Both the position numbers and the translations under genes were made by a program. From JANQJA01 sp965267485 (lineage in GTDB: Bacteria > Pseudomonadota > Gammaproteobacteria > Pseudomonadales > Azotimanducaceae): a DNA stretch of 64,000 bases. Below are positions 1 to 7,789 of the stretch, piece by piece. The notes beneath the pieces are model-generated. The model made no database searches, was not told where the DNA came from, and saw only the letters and a program-made list of their open reading frames with translations. The stretch spans positions 1,922,001-1,986,000 of the forward strand of contig OZ254080.1 in assembly GCA_965267485.1 (NCBI GenBank), read 5' to 3'. Position 1 is the stretch's first letter, and every line of letters begins with the position of its first letter.

Positions 1-669
1 GATCCCGACATTCGTTGCATCATCCTGACCGGTGCCGGAAAGGGTTTCTGCGCCGGCCTCGATCTGGTCGATGTGGGTCAGGGGGGTATCGGCAGCGGTG
101 ACAACAAGGGCAGCAATCGCCCGCGCCAGCTGTTCGACCTGCGCAATGCACCCATCACCGTGATGTGGAATCTTGACACGCCGGTGATTTGTGCGATGAA
201 CGGCGCGGCGGCGGGTTACGGCATGGATATCACGTTGTTGTGTGACATCCGGATTGCCGCGGAGTCGTCGAAAATGGCAGCCGTTACCGCCAAACGCAAT
301 GTGGTTCCCGAATCGGGTGGCACGTGGCTGTTACCGCGCCTTGTGGGGTGGGGCAAGGCTGCGGAACTCTACTATCGTGGCCGGACGGTCGGCGCGCAGG
401 AGTGTCTGGAAATGGGGCTCGTGAACACCGTCGTCCCTGATGACAAGGTGATGGAGACGGCCCTCGAATGGGCACAGGAAGTCGCCGATAACGCACCGCT
501 CGCCGTTCAGACGACGAAGCGGATGATGCGGATGGGTCTTGAGCAGTCGTACGAGACGTCGGTCGACCAACTTATGGTCCACCTCGCCGGCATGTTCCAG
601 AGCGAGGATTTCCAGGAAGGCGTCAAGGCGTTTATCGAACGTCGCAAGCCTGAATTTACTGGCCGCTAG
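1..669 (+). CDS. Enoyl-CoA hydratase/isomerase family protein (5' partial)
   Basis: Crotonase-fold protein whose start lies before the window; the reading frame is open from base 1. The first oxyanion-hole region GKGFCAGLDL is at about codons 15-24, followed by the second crotonase signature around GAAAGYGMDITLLCDIRIA. The segment VPESGGTWLLPRLVG carries the acidic residue position used by hydratases. The family hydrates or isomerises 2-enoyl-CoA esters in beta-oxidation-like routes. A thiolase-like gene and its DUF35 partner lie about 0.5-1 kb downstream on the same strand, which supports a role in acyl-CoA breakdown. The exact substrate cannot be read from the sequence. Confidence 0.9.
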   Translation, partial: DPDIRCIILTGAGKGFCAGLDLVDVGQGGIGSGDNKGSNRPRQLFDLRNAPITVMWNLDTPVICAMNGAAAGYGMDITLLCDIRIAAESSKMAAVTAKRNVVPESGGTWLLPRLVGWGKAAELYYRGRTVGAQECLEMGLVNTVVPDDKVMETALEWAQEVADNAPLAVQTTKRMMRMGLEQSYETSVDQLMVHLAGMFQSEDFQEGVKAFIERRKPEFTGR

Positions 670-677
670 CGCGCGTT

Positions 678-1085
678 ATGCTGGAGACGGTCGGGATCGA
701 AGTCTCCGGCCAGGGGCTTTGCGACATCACGGCAGAGATTCGTCGCGTCGTCGCATCGAGTGCACTGGATGAAGGGCTCTGCACGCTCTTCATCCAGCAC
801 ACGTCAGCCAGCCTGTTGGTGCAGGAAAACTATGATCCCTCGGCGCGCAATGACCTCGAGCGCTGGCTGAACCGGCTCGTGCCGGAGAACGACCCGTTTT
901 ATACCCACACGCTCGAAGGACCGGACGATATGCCGGCGCATATCAAGGCAGCACTGACGGCGACGAGCCTGTCGATACCGTTTATGGCGGGGCAACTCGC
1001 GCTCGGGACCTGGCAGGGCATCTTTCTTTGGGAGCATCGGCATCACGCCGGACGCAGAAAAATCATCGTGCATCTGGGCAACTGA
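678..1085 (+). CDS. YjbQ/UPF0047 family protein
   Basis: A 135-residue protein matching the YjbQ (UPF0047) family over its full length: HTSASLLVQENYDPSARND in the middle, then GTWQGIFLWEHRHHAGRR near the C-terminus. The conserved His and acidic residues of the family are present. Members have been described as having weak thiamine-phosphate synthase activity, but their true role is unsettled. The gene begins 8 bases after the crotonase stop, so it is probably co-transcribed with it, yet no functional link with acyl-CoA metabolism is evident. Confidence 0.88.
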   Translation: MLETVGIEVSGQGLCDITAEIRRVVASSALDEGLCTLFIQHTSASLLVQENYDPSARNDLERWLNRLVPENDPFYTHTLEGPDDMPAHIKAALTATSLSIPFMAGQLALGTWQGIFLWEHRHHAGRRKIIVHLGN

Positions 1086-1199
1086 CCGACGTAGGTAGTC
1101 ATTCGTCTCATTGATGTTGCCGGCTGGTATCATCACGGAGCTTTTGCTAGCCTGACGGCGCTTGTTGCGACACACGCTATAACAGAGGGAGCTTTGATC

Positions 1200-1625
1200 G
1201 TGGCCTACGATAAACCGATACCCACGCCCACGCCGCTGACACAGCCGTTCTTCGATGGCGCAAAGGAAGGCAAGCTGATGCTGCCGCGCTGTACGAACTG
1301 CAACCGTGTTCACTGGTACCCCCGCCATCTCTGTCCGTTCTGCCATCACAATGGCATCGAGTGGATCGAGGGTAGCGGGAAGGGTCGACTTCACACTTTC
1401 GCCGTCCAGCATCGGGCGTTTGGCGGGTGGGCTGCAGAAGCGCCTTTCGTGACCGCCTATATCGACCTCAATGAGGGAGATCGCATGGCTACTGTGCTAC
1501 GCGGGGTGGACCCAACGAAGCCGGAGGAAATCAAGGTCGGCTCGCTGGTCGAGGTTGAGTTCGAGGAGGCGAGCGACGACGTCAGCATTCCCTTCTGGCG
1601 CGTGGTAGAGGAGGGCAACGCATGA
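1200..1625 (+). CDS. DUF35 Zn-ribbon/OB-fold protein, acyl-CoA associated
   Basis: About 141 residues. The N-terminal rubredoxin-like Zn ribbon has two Cys-x2-Cys pairs (CTNC and CPFC), followed by an OB fold. DUF35 proteins are usually encoded beside thiolases, SCPx proteins or acyl-CoA dehydratases and often form a complex with them, binding the CoA moiety. Here the stop overlaps the start of the thiolase-like gene in an ATGA arrangement, which supports a two-subunit complex. A GTG at 1200 is chosen because AGAGGGAG at 1184-1191 is 8 bases upstream. A TTG at 1194 is possible but is too close to that site. Confidence 0.85.
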   Translation: MAYDKPIPTPTPLTQPFFDGAKEGKLMLPRCTNCNRVHWYPRHLCPFCHHNGIEWIEGSGKGRLHTFAVQHRAFGGWAAEAPFVTAYIDLNEGDRMATVLRGVDPTKPEEIKVGSLVEVEFEEASDDVSIPFWRVVEEGNA

Positions 1626-2809
1626 GCCTGTCACGATCAGCAGCAATTGTCGGTGCCGCCGAGGCCAACGAGATCGGCTATCCGGAAACGCCGAAGACCG
1701 GCCTCGAACTTCACATGGAGGCAATCTACAACGTCAGCCAGCAGACCGGCATTCCGATCTCGGATATCGACGCCGTGTTCTCTGCAGGCCAGTCGTCGGA
1801 GATTGCCGAACACCTCGGTATCCACCCGAAATACATCGATACGACGTCCGTCGGTGGTTGCTCATTCGAGATGCACGTTCACCACGCGATGTGCGCGATC
1901 TACGCAGGCGTGATCGATGTCGCGCTCGTGACCCACGGTGAGAACGGCTGGTCCCGGCGCAAGCTTGGCGGCGGTGGTTATCCCCGCAACAACAATCCGG
2001 GCACGCAGATGACCATGCCCTATGGATTCTCCGGTGCACCGTCGAACTACTCTCACGCGATGGTTGCCCACAACCACCGGTTCGGTACGACGCCGGAAGA
2101 CTTCGCGCATATTGCGGTCGTGACGCGGGAGTGGGCGACGCTGAATCCGCGTGCGGTCATGCACTCACAGGATACGCATGAGTTCGGTGGGCCGATCACG
2201 GTCGAGGACGTGCAGAATGCCCGCCTCATCTCGTGGCCGCTGACGATGCTGCACTGCTGCCTCGTGACTGATCACGGCGGTGCCGTGATTGTTGCCCGAC
2301 CGGAGATCGCGCGGAGTCTGAAGACGCGACCGGTGTGGATTGCCGGCGCCGGCGAGAGCATGAGCCACCAGAACATGCTGGAGATGGGCGACTTCACGGC
2401 AACATCGGCGTGGCAGTCTTCCCGCACTGCCTACGAGATGGCGGGCATGGGGCCGGAGGATATGGAGCTCGCGCTGCTCTACGATTCGTTCACGGTCACT
2501 GCCGGCATCACGGCAGAAATGATCGGGCTTGCACCGCGCGGTGAGGGCTACAAGCTCTGGAAGGAAGGACATGCGGCGCCGGGTGGCAAACTGCCGATCA
2601 ACACCAACGGTGGTGGACTCTCGTTCAACCACTCGGGGATGTACGGCATGCAACTGCTCGTCGAAGCCTATCGCCAGCTGTCCGGCACGGCTGAGGATGG
2701 CGTCAATGGCATCAAGGGCAAGCAGACCAACGCGCGCACCGCGATCGTCAATGGCACTGGCGGCGCGCTGTCGACAACCGGCACCCTGGTGCTTGAAGCC
2801 GACGGCTAG
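1622..2809 (+). CDS. SCP2/Ltp-type thiolase-like protein
   Basis: A 395-residue thiolase-fold protein of the SCPx/lipid-transfer branch. The nucleophile-region segment SVGGCSFEMHVHHAMC is unusual. The C-terminal NTNGGGLSFNHSGMYGM retains the active-site His region. The second catalytic Cys motif of true thiolases (C-x-G near the C-terminus) is replaced by VNGTGGALS. That pattern, with an overlapping DUF35 gene upstream (ATGA) and a GGAGGG ribosome site, resembles Ltp2-type proteins, which act with DUF35 partners as side-chain retro-aldolases in steroid degradation. Thiolysis is not excluded because a Cys is present in the first motif. The substrate is unknown. Confidence 0.82.
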   Translation: MSLSRSAAIVGAAEANEIGYPETPKTGLELHMEAIYNVSQQTGIPISDIDAVFSAGQSSEIAEHLGIHPKYIDTTSVGGCSFEMHVHHAMCAIYAGVIDVALVTHGENGWSRRKLGGGGYPRNNNPGTQMTMPYGFSGAPSNYSHAMVAHNHRFGTTPEDFAHIAVVTREWATLNPRAVMHSQDTHEFGGPITVEDVQNARLISWPLTMLHCCLVTDHGGAVIVARPEIARSLKTRPVWIAGAGESMSHQNMLEMGDFTATSAWQSSRTAYEMAGMGPEDMELALLYDSFTVTAGITAEMIGLAPRGEGYKLWKEGHAAPGGKLPINTNGGGLSFNHSGMYGMQLLVEAYRQLSGTAEDGVNGIKGKQTNARTAIVNGTGGALSTTGTLVLEADG

Positions 2810-2844
2810 CGTCCTCGCTCCCCTCGTCCTGAGGTCGGAGCGTG

Positions 2845-3152
2845 AGCTTCGAACGTGGCGGCCGCGAGCCGGCACAGTCCTCCGGGGACCCTTTCGCGGC
2901 TTCGCCGCTGCAGTCGCTTAAGTCCCCTCCGGCCTGTACCGACTCACGGCCTTATGGCGTTGCCTGCCCTCTCTCCCTCGTATTGAGGCTCGCGCGTTAG
3001 CGCGCGCCGAGGGATCCTGCCATGGGGGGCCAGCTTCGAACGGGGCGTCCGCGAGCCGGTACAGTCCTCCGGGAACCCTTTCGCGGCTGGCGCCGCTGCA
3101 GTCGCTTAAGTCCCCTCCGGCCTGTACCGACTCACGGCCTTGTGCGTTGCCT
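2845..3152. repeat. Intergenic direct duplication, about 120 bp x2, period 187
   Basis: The gap between the thiolase-like gene and the aldehyde dehydrogenase contains no credible gene. It holds two near-identical copies of about 120 bp, at 2845-2965 and 3032-3152. Each runs from AGCTTCGAACG through CGGCACAGTCCTCCGGG-like sequence and GCAGTCGCTTAAGTCCCC to a GCGTTGCCT end. They differ at a handful of bases. A dispersed palindromic repeat (2974-3018) sits between them. Short ORFs across the copies look like chance. Confidence 0.85.
2974..3018. repeat. Dispersed palindromic repeat, copy 1
   Basis: Member of the dispersed family: CTCCCTCGTATTGAGG, then the self-complementary CGCGCGTTAGCGCGCG, then CCGAGGGATCC. 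It could fold into a stem-loop in RNA and may act as a terminator-like barrier between the two convergent genes. A truncated half-copy (CCCTCGTCCTGAGG) lies at 2821-2834. Confidence 0.7.
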
Positions 3153-3157
3153 CGCGG

Positions 3158-4573
3158 CTACTTCTTGTAGGGCGGGCGCATCGCGGATGCGAGCTTCGAC
3201 ACAGTCTTTGACTGCGAGTAGATCGACTTCGCGTGGCTGAACTGCCTGAACCCGTCATAGCCGTGGTAAGCCCCCATCCCGCTCGGCCCGACGCCGCCAA
3301 AGGGCAGATCTTCCATCGCGACATGCATGATGACGTCGTTGACGGTCACACCGCCCGACGTGGTTCGCGTCAGTACTTTCTCTTCTTCTGACTTGTCAGT
3401 GCCGAAGTAATAGAGCCCGAGCGGTCGTGGGTGCTCATTGACGTAGTCGATGGACTCGCCAATCTGCTTGTATCGCTTGATGGGCAGTACCGGCCCGAAG
3501 ATCTCCTCCTGCATCACGGTCATGTCGTCCGTCGGGTCCATGATCAGGGTCGGTGGAATCCTGTGGTGTTGCTGCTGGCTGAAGTCCTCATCGGCCGGAT
3601 TGATCTCGATGACCTCGGCCCCCTTTGCGCGCGCATCATCGATGTAGCCATTGATGCGATCAAAGTGACGCTCGTTGATGATCGATGTGTAATCCGGATT
3701 GTCCTTGATGTCCGGGAACATTTTGGCGACCGAGGCTTTGGCAGCGGCGACGAAGTCATCTGCGCGACCCTCCGGCAGGATTACATAGTCGGGTGCGAGA
3801 CAGATCTGGCCCGCATTCAAGGTCTTGCCGGCCATGACGTTGGCTGCCGTCAGTTCGATATCAGCAGACTCCCCGACGATGACAGGCGACTTGCCGCCCA
3901 GTTCGAGCGTGCAGGGCACGAGGTTTTCCGAGGCAGCGCGCATGACGTGTTTGGCAACCGATGTCGCGCCGGTGAACAGCAGATGATCGAATGGCAGACC
4001 GCTGAACGCGGCACCGACTTCCGGGCCGCCGGTGAAAACTGCAACTTCTTCCGTGTCGAATGCGCTCTCGAAAAGTTCTTTCATCAATGCCGACGTCGCC
4101 GGCGTGAACTCCGACGGTTTGATCATGGTGCGGTTGCCTGCGGCGAAGATGCCGGCCAGCGGCGAGAACGTCAGGTTGACGGGGAAGTTCCAGGGACTGA
4201 TGCAGCCAATTACTCCCAGCGGTTGAAACTCGATTCGGCCGCGTGAACCAAACACGTTGAGCGGAAACTGGATCTTGCGTCGTTCCGGGCGCATCCAGCC
4301 TCGCAGGTTCTTTTTGGCATGCTCGAGAGGGCCGATCGAACCATCTATGTCGGTCATCTTCGACTGCGGATGTGCCCGGTGGCCGAAATCGGCCGCCATG
4401 GCCTCTATTAGCTTCGGGCCGTTCTGTTTGAGAATGTTGATCGCGCGATCGATGCGATCAATACGCGCCTCTGCGGTGACGATGCCCTCGCGCAGGTATG
4501 ACTGCTTCTGCCGATCCAGAATTGAGAGCATTTCATCCCTGATGGTGTTGTTGCCTGTCTCGACTGCGCTCAT
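3158..4573 (-). CDS. Aldehyde dehydrogenase, coniferyl-aldehyde dehydrogenase type
   Basis: A 471-residue NAD(P)-dependent aldehyde dehydrogenase. The catalytic Cys is in NAGQICLAPDY and the general base Glu in LELGGKSP; the cofactor-binding stretch FTGATSVAKHV and the bridging region EIFGPVLPIKRY are intact. The NAGQICLAPDY form and the overall length are typical of the coniferyl aldehyde dehydrogenase group, which oxidises aromatic or long-chain aldehydes to acids. Its ATG overlaps the stop of the upstream GNAT gene in an ATGA arrangement, so the two are translationally coupled. The true substrate is unknown. Confidence 0.9.
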   Translation of the reverse strand: MSAVETGNNTIRDEMLSILDRQKQSYLREGIVTAEARIDRIDRAINILKQNGPKLIEAMAADFGHRAHPQSKMTDIDGSIGPLEHAKKNLRGWMRPERRKIQFPLNVFGSRGRIEFQPLGVIGCISPWNFPVNLTFSPLAGIFAAGNRTMIKPSEFTPATSALMKELFESAFDTEEVAVFTGGPEVGAAFSGLPFDHLLFTGATSVAKHVMRAASENLVPCTLELGGKSPVIVGESADIELTAANVMAGKTLNAGQICLAPDYVILPEGRADDFVAAAKASVAKMFPDIKDNPDYTSIINERHFDRINGYIDDARAKGAEVIEINPADEDFSQQQHHRIPPTLIMDPTDDMTVMQEEIFGPVLPIKRYKQIGESIDYVNEHPRPLGLYYFGTDKSEEEKVLTRTTSGGVTVNDVIMHVAMEDLPFGGVGPSGMGAYHGYDGFRQFSHAKSIYSQSKTVSKLASAMRPPYKK

Positions 4574-5181
4574 GGATTTCTCCCGTTTGCTGAGTGTGCT
4601 GTGACGCCTGACGAGGGCTGACCCGGCGTCAGGCTGTACATGAAAGCGTCATGCAGTTTGCCATGAATCCTGAGTCGATTGGCGAGGCGGCCCTCGAACG
4701 TCGCGCCGGAACGCTCGGCCACGCGGCGACTGGCGTCGTTGCGAATCGACATCACAATTTCTGTCCGGGCGATGTCCAGGTGGTTGAACGCAAAGGTCGC
4801 GAGACCGATCGTTGCCTCCGTGGCGACGCCGTTGCCAGTTTCGCTGGTCCGGATCCAGTAGCCGAGATTGACGACCGGATGCTCGTCGTAGCGGCTGACG
4901 CCACATCCGCCCAGCAGTCGCGTTCGGTCGTTGCGGTCATAGATGGCGAACGAATAGGTGTTGCCATCTTTCCAGTCCGGTTCGACGGCGCGAATCCAGA
5001 AGCGGGCGTCCTCGATGTCGTAGTTCGGATGGCACCAGGGCAGAAAGGGGTAGACCTCGTTGATCGACTCCCTTGCCGCCGTGTACAGGTTCCGGGCGTC
5101 TGCGATGACGTACCGCCGGACGAACAGCCGTTCGGTCTCAAACGACGTGGGAATGGCGCGGTTGCGTGCAAGATTCACCAT
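4570..5181 (-). CDS. GNAT family N-acetyltransferase (RimJ/RimL-like)
   Basis: A 203-residue acetyltransferase. It opens with FETERLFVRRYVIADA, typical of ribosomal-protein-alanine acetyltransferase-like GNATs, and carries the acetyl-CoA-binding segment around ETGNGVATEATIGLATFAF. A C-terminal SRRVAERSGATFEGRLANR completes the Acetyltransf_3 pattern. The open frame extends another 65 codons upstream, but that stretch runs into the AMMECR1 coding region in another frame and lacks family features, so the ATG at 5181 is used. The substrate (protein N-terminus or small amine) cannot be inferred. It is coupled to the aldehyde dehydrogenase by a 4-base overlap. Confidence 0.87.
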   Translation of the reverse strand: MVNLARNRAIPTSFETERLFVRRYVIADARNLYTAARESINEVYPFLPWCHPNYDIEDARFWIRAVEPDWKDGNTYSFAIYDRNDRTRLLGGCGVSRYDEHPVVNLGYWIRTSETGNGVATEATIGLATFAFNHLDIARTEIVMSIRNDASRRVAERSGATFEGRLANRLRIHGKLHDAFMYSLTPGQPSSGVTAHSANGRNP

Positions 5182-5194
5182 CGTGGCGCAGCCA

Positions 5195-6544
5195 CTATGC
5201 GAATTCCTCGGTCTGGTAACGCCAGACCCTCGTCTCGCTGCTCCACCCTTCGGCCGTGAGGCCCGCTTTCCTGCGGAGTTCGCGCACGAAAGTTGCCGGG
5301 TCCGGCAATTGTTCCCATACGGAGGGCAGGTACGTCGCGCGGCGTCCGCGTTCTTCGATAATGAGGCCATCGACACCGGGTCGAAGTGTTGAGATCAATT
5401 CCTCGCTGCTCGATAACGCCATTGGCTCAGGCTTGCTCAATATCGAAATGTGGACATCGATATCCTGATACTCGGCCAGCGTCAGCGGCTGAAAGCGGGG
5501 GTCGCGGAACGCGGCGCTCCTGGCGTTCGAGGCGACATCAAGCACGAGCGGGCGGGTGGCCGCGAGACTGCCGATGCATCCTTGCAGATGGCCCCGCAGA
5601 TTGATCGTGACGAAGCTCGCGCGCTTCTCCTGAAACGAAGCGGGAAACTGTTCTGGGTCAATGGACGACTCGGGCTGCCCGTTCAGCGGCTGCAGGATGG
5701 CTTCCCGAGCGACCTGAATCAGCCGCTGACGGTGGGCGAGTGACAAACTGCTCGTGTCGGGTGCGGCGATCATGAATGCGCCATAGCCGACAACCCGCTG
5801 ACGATCGCCCTGTGTGTCACCGGAATTTTTCATGGCGAGTTGCCTGATTTCGAGACCTCGTTGCTTCGCGAAATGAATCAGACCGTTAATCGGCCGGCAG
5901 CCGCACGCATCTTCGCCGTTGAGCGTCTCGTCGAGTGCGACGATTCGTTCGGCGGTTCGGGTATCCAGCCGCCGGGCCTCCTCGTACTCGTGGAAGTGAC
6001 TGAGGTCCGAACTGATCACGACGAGTGTTTCCGGGCCACCCCAGAGGCGCTCCAGTACGCTGGCCACGGTCTGGGGTGATGCGTCACCGACAACCAGCGG
6101 GACGAGCGTGAACTCGTTCAGTGCGCGCTGCAAAAAGGGGAGGTGAACCTCAAGGCTGTGTTCCTGTGCGTGGGCCTGGTCGAGGAAACCAACCTCGGGC
6201 AGATCCAGTATGCCGGCAATGGCTGCGGTATCCACGGGAATGTCGCCCAGGGGCGTGCGCCAGGTGTTGGCCGTGCTGGCGGCAATACCGCGAAAGCCGA
6301 CGCGATGTGACGGTCCAAGGAGCACGACACGCTTGACGTCATCGGCTCTTTCAGCGAGTGGAGCGTATGCGGCTGCTGCGACCGGGCCCGAATAGACGTG
6401 GCCGGCGTGGGGCGCAATCAGCGCTTTCGCGACCGAGGGAGTGGCATTTGACGTCGCCAGCATCTGATCCACGGTGGCCCCGAGTTCAGCGGGGTCGTTC
6501 GGGTAGAACATGCCGGCAACGGCGGGTTCCCGGATCGCATTCAT
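5195..6544 (-). CDS. Fused Memo-AMMECR1 protein (AmmeMemoRadiSam proteins B and A)
   Basis: A 449-residue fusion. Residues 1-270 are a Memo domain: REPAVAGMFYPNDP at the N-terminus, APHAGHVYSGPVAA, GPSHRVGF, and EHSLEVHLPFLQ with the conserved metal-binding His positions. The C-terminal 180 residues are an AMMECR1 domain (FVTINLRGHLQGCIGSL and YLPSVWEQLPDP). The two are separate genes in many genomes, next to a radical-SAM gene, as here. The function of the module is not established. ATG 6544 is preferred over the longer frame because it starts the Memo homology (MNAIREP) and follows GAGAGAAAG. Confidence 0.92.
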   Translation of the reverse strand: MNAIREPAVAGMFYPNDPAELGATVDQMLATSNATPSVAKALIAPHAGHVYSGPVAAAAYAPLAERADDVKRVVLLGPSHRVGFRGIAASTANTWRTPLGDIPVDTAAIAGILDLPEVGFLDQAHAQEHSLEVHLPFLQRALNEFTLVPLVVGDASPQTVASVLERLWGGPETLVVISSDLSHFHEYEEARRLDTRTAERIVALDETLNGEDACGCRPINGLIHFAKQRGLEIRQLAMKNSGDTQGDRQRVVGYGAFMIAAPDTSSLSLAHRQRLIQVAREAILQPLNGQPESSIDPEQFPASFQEKRASFVTINLRGHLQGCIGSLAATRPLVLDVASNARSAAFRDPRFQPLTLAEYQDIDVHISILSKPEPMALSSSEELISTLRPGVDGLIIEERGRRATYLPSVWEQLPDPATFVRELRRKAGLTAEGWSSETRVWRYQTEEFA

Positions 6545-6609
6545 CAGTCTTTCTCTCAGGCGTCCTGATGCGTTAACTTCATTGTAGGTCAACCGGCAGG
6601 TATCGACCA
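6545..6609. promoter_or_regulatory. Divergent promoter region, Memo-AMMECR1 / radical SAM
   Basis: A 65-base gap separates the divergent starts of the Memo-AMMECR1 fusion and the radical-SAM gene, so both promoters must lie here or overlap the coding ends. It contains the AT-rich GTTAACTTCATTGTAGG. No clear operator was recognised. Confidence 0.45.
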
Positions 6610-7725
6610 ATGTCATTGATTCTCAACTGGAAACACGGCGACGGGGGTAGCGGCGGTCCGCCTGCGAAGCCCGGCCGGTATTGGCACGCGCTGGAAGACG
6701 GCCGTCTTCAATGCGATGTGTGCCCGCGATTCTGCAAGCTTCGCGAGGGTCAGCGCGGTCTCTGCTTTGTTCGCGCGCGGCAGGACGATGAGATCGTTCT
6801 CACCACATGGGGCAGGTCGAGCGGTTTCTGTGTCGATCCAATCGAGAAGAAGCCACTGAACCACTACCTGCCCGGAACGCCCGTCCTGTCGTTCGGCACA
6901 GCCGGTTGCAATCTCGCCTGCAAGTTCTGCCAGAACTGGGACATGAGCAAGTCACGTGAGATGGATACGCTCGCCGACAGCGCGCTGCCTGATCAACTGG
7001 CCCGCGCAGCGAAAGAACTGGGTTGTCGCAGCATCGCGTTCACCTACAACGATCCGGTCATCTTTCTCGAATACGCGGTGGACGTCGCCGAGGCAGCCCA
7101 TGCGCTCGGTATCGACACGGTGGCCGTCACCGCGGGCTACGTGACCCCGGCGCCGAGAGAAGAATTCTTCAGGCACATGGATGCCGCCAACGTGGATCTC
7201 AAGGGTTTCACTGAGCGCTTCTACCACAAGATCTGCGGGGGGCATCTGGCACCGGTGCTCGATACGCTCCTGTATCTGCGTCATGAAACATCAACCTGGT
7301 TCGAGATCACGACGCTGCTCATTCCGGGCGAGAACGATTCTGTACAGGAAATCACCAGCCTGTGTCGGTGGATACATGAAAATCTCGGCGCCGATATCCC
7401 GGTGCACTTCAGCGCATTTCATCCGGACTACCGGATGCAGGACAGGGGCAACACGCCGCCCGAGACGCTCCAGCGCGCCCGTCGCATCGCGATGGATGAG
7501 GGGCTCCAATATGTCTACACCGGCAACGTTCATGATGCCGAAGGCGGCAGTACGTGGTGCCTTGGCTGCGGTGCCCTGCTTGTCGAGCGCGACTGGTATG
7601 CCCTCGGCACGTGGCATCTCGATGCGCAGGGCTGCTGCAGGTCCTGCGGCATGCGCGTGCCCGGCGTGTTCGAGGAAGCGCCGGGAGACTGGGGGCGAAA
7701 GCGACAGCCCGTCAGATTCCGCTAG
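6610..7725 (+). CDS. amrS: AmmeMemoRadiSam system radical SAM enzyme
   Basis: A 371-residue radical-SAM protein. The cluster-binding motif is in CNLACKFCQNWDMSKSRE (C-x3-C-x2-C), preceded by an N-terminal Cys-rich segment (CDVCPRFCKLREGQRGLC) and followed near the C-terminus by a further set of paired cysteines (WCLGCGALL, CCRSCGMRVPG). That architecture is the AmrS/PflA-related class always linked to Memo and AMMECR1 proteins. The fused partner is divergent, 65 bases away. It would cleave S-adenosylmethionine to a 5'-deoxyadenosyl radical; the substrate is unknown. Confidence 0.93.
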   Translation: MSLILNWKHGDGGSGGPPAKPGRYWHALEDGRLQCDVCPRFCKLREGQRGLCFVRARQDDEIVLTTWGRSSGFCVDPIEKKPLNHYLPGTPVLSFGTAGCNLACKFCQNWDMSKSREMDTLADSALPDQLARAAKELGCRSIAFTYNDPVIFLEYAVDVAEAAHALGIDTVAVTAGYVTPAPREEFFRHMDAANVDLKGFTERFYHKICGGHLAPVLDTLLYLRHETSTWFEITTLLIPGENDSVQEITSLCRWIHENLGADIPVHFSAFHPDYRMQDRGNTPPETLQRARRIAMDEGLQYVYTGNVHDAEGGSTWCLGCGALLVERDWYALGTWHLDAQGCCRSCGMRVPGVFEEAPGDWGRKRQPVRFR

Positions 7726-7789
7726 GGGATGACTCGACCTGATCTGGCCGAGAGGCTAGTCTAACGGCGTTCAAGAGTGGCGGCGCATC

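Noticed and set aside
1178..1183. TATAAC as a -10 box for the DUF35-thiolase genes
   Set aside because: It lies directly beside the ribosome-binding site, leaving no leader, and has no -35 hexamer at a proper distance.
3431..4246. Plus-strand open frame of 271 codons
   Set aside because: Antisense to the aldehyde dehydrogenase, with no domain features.
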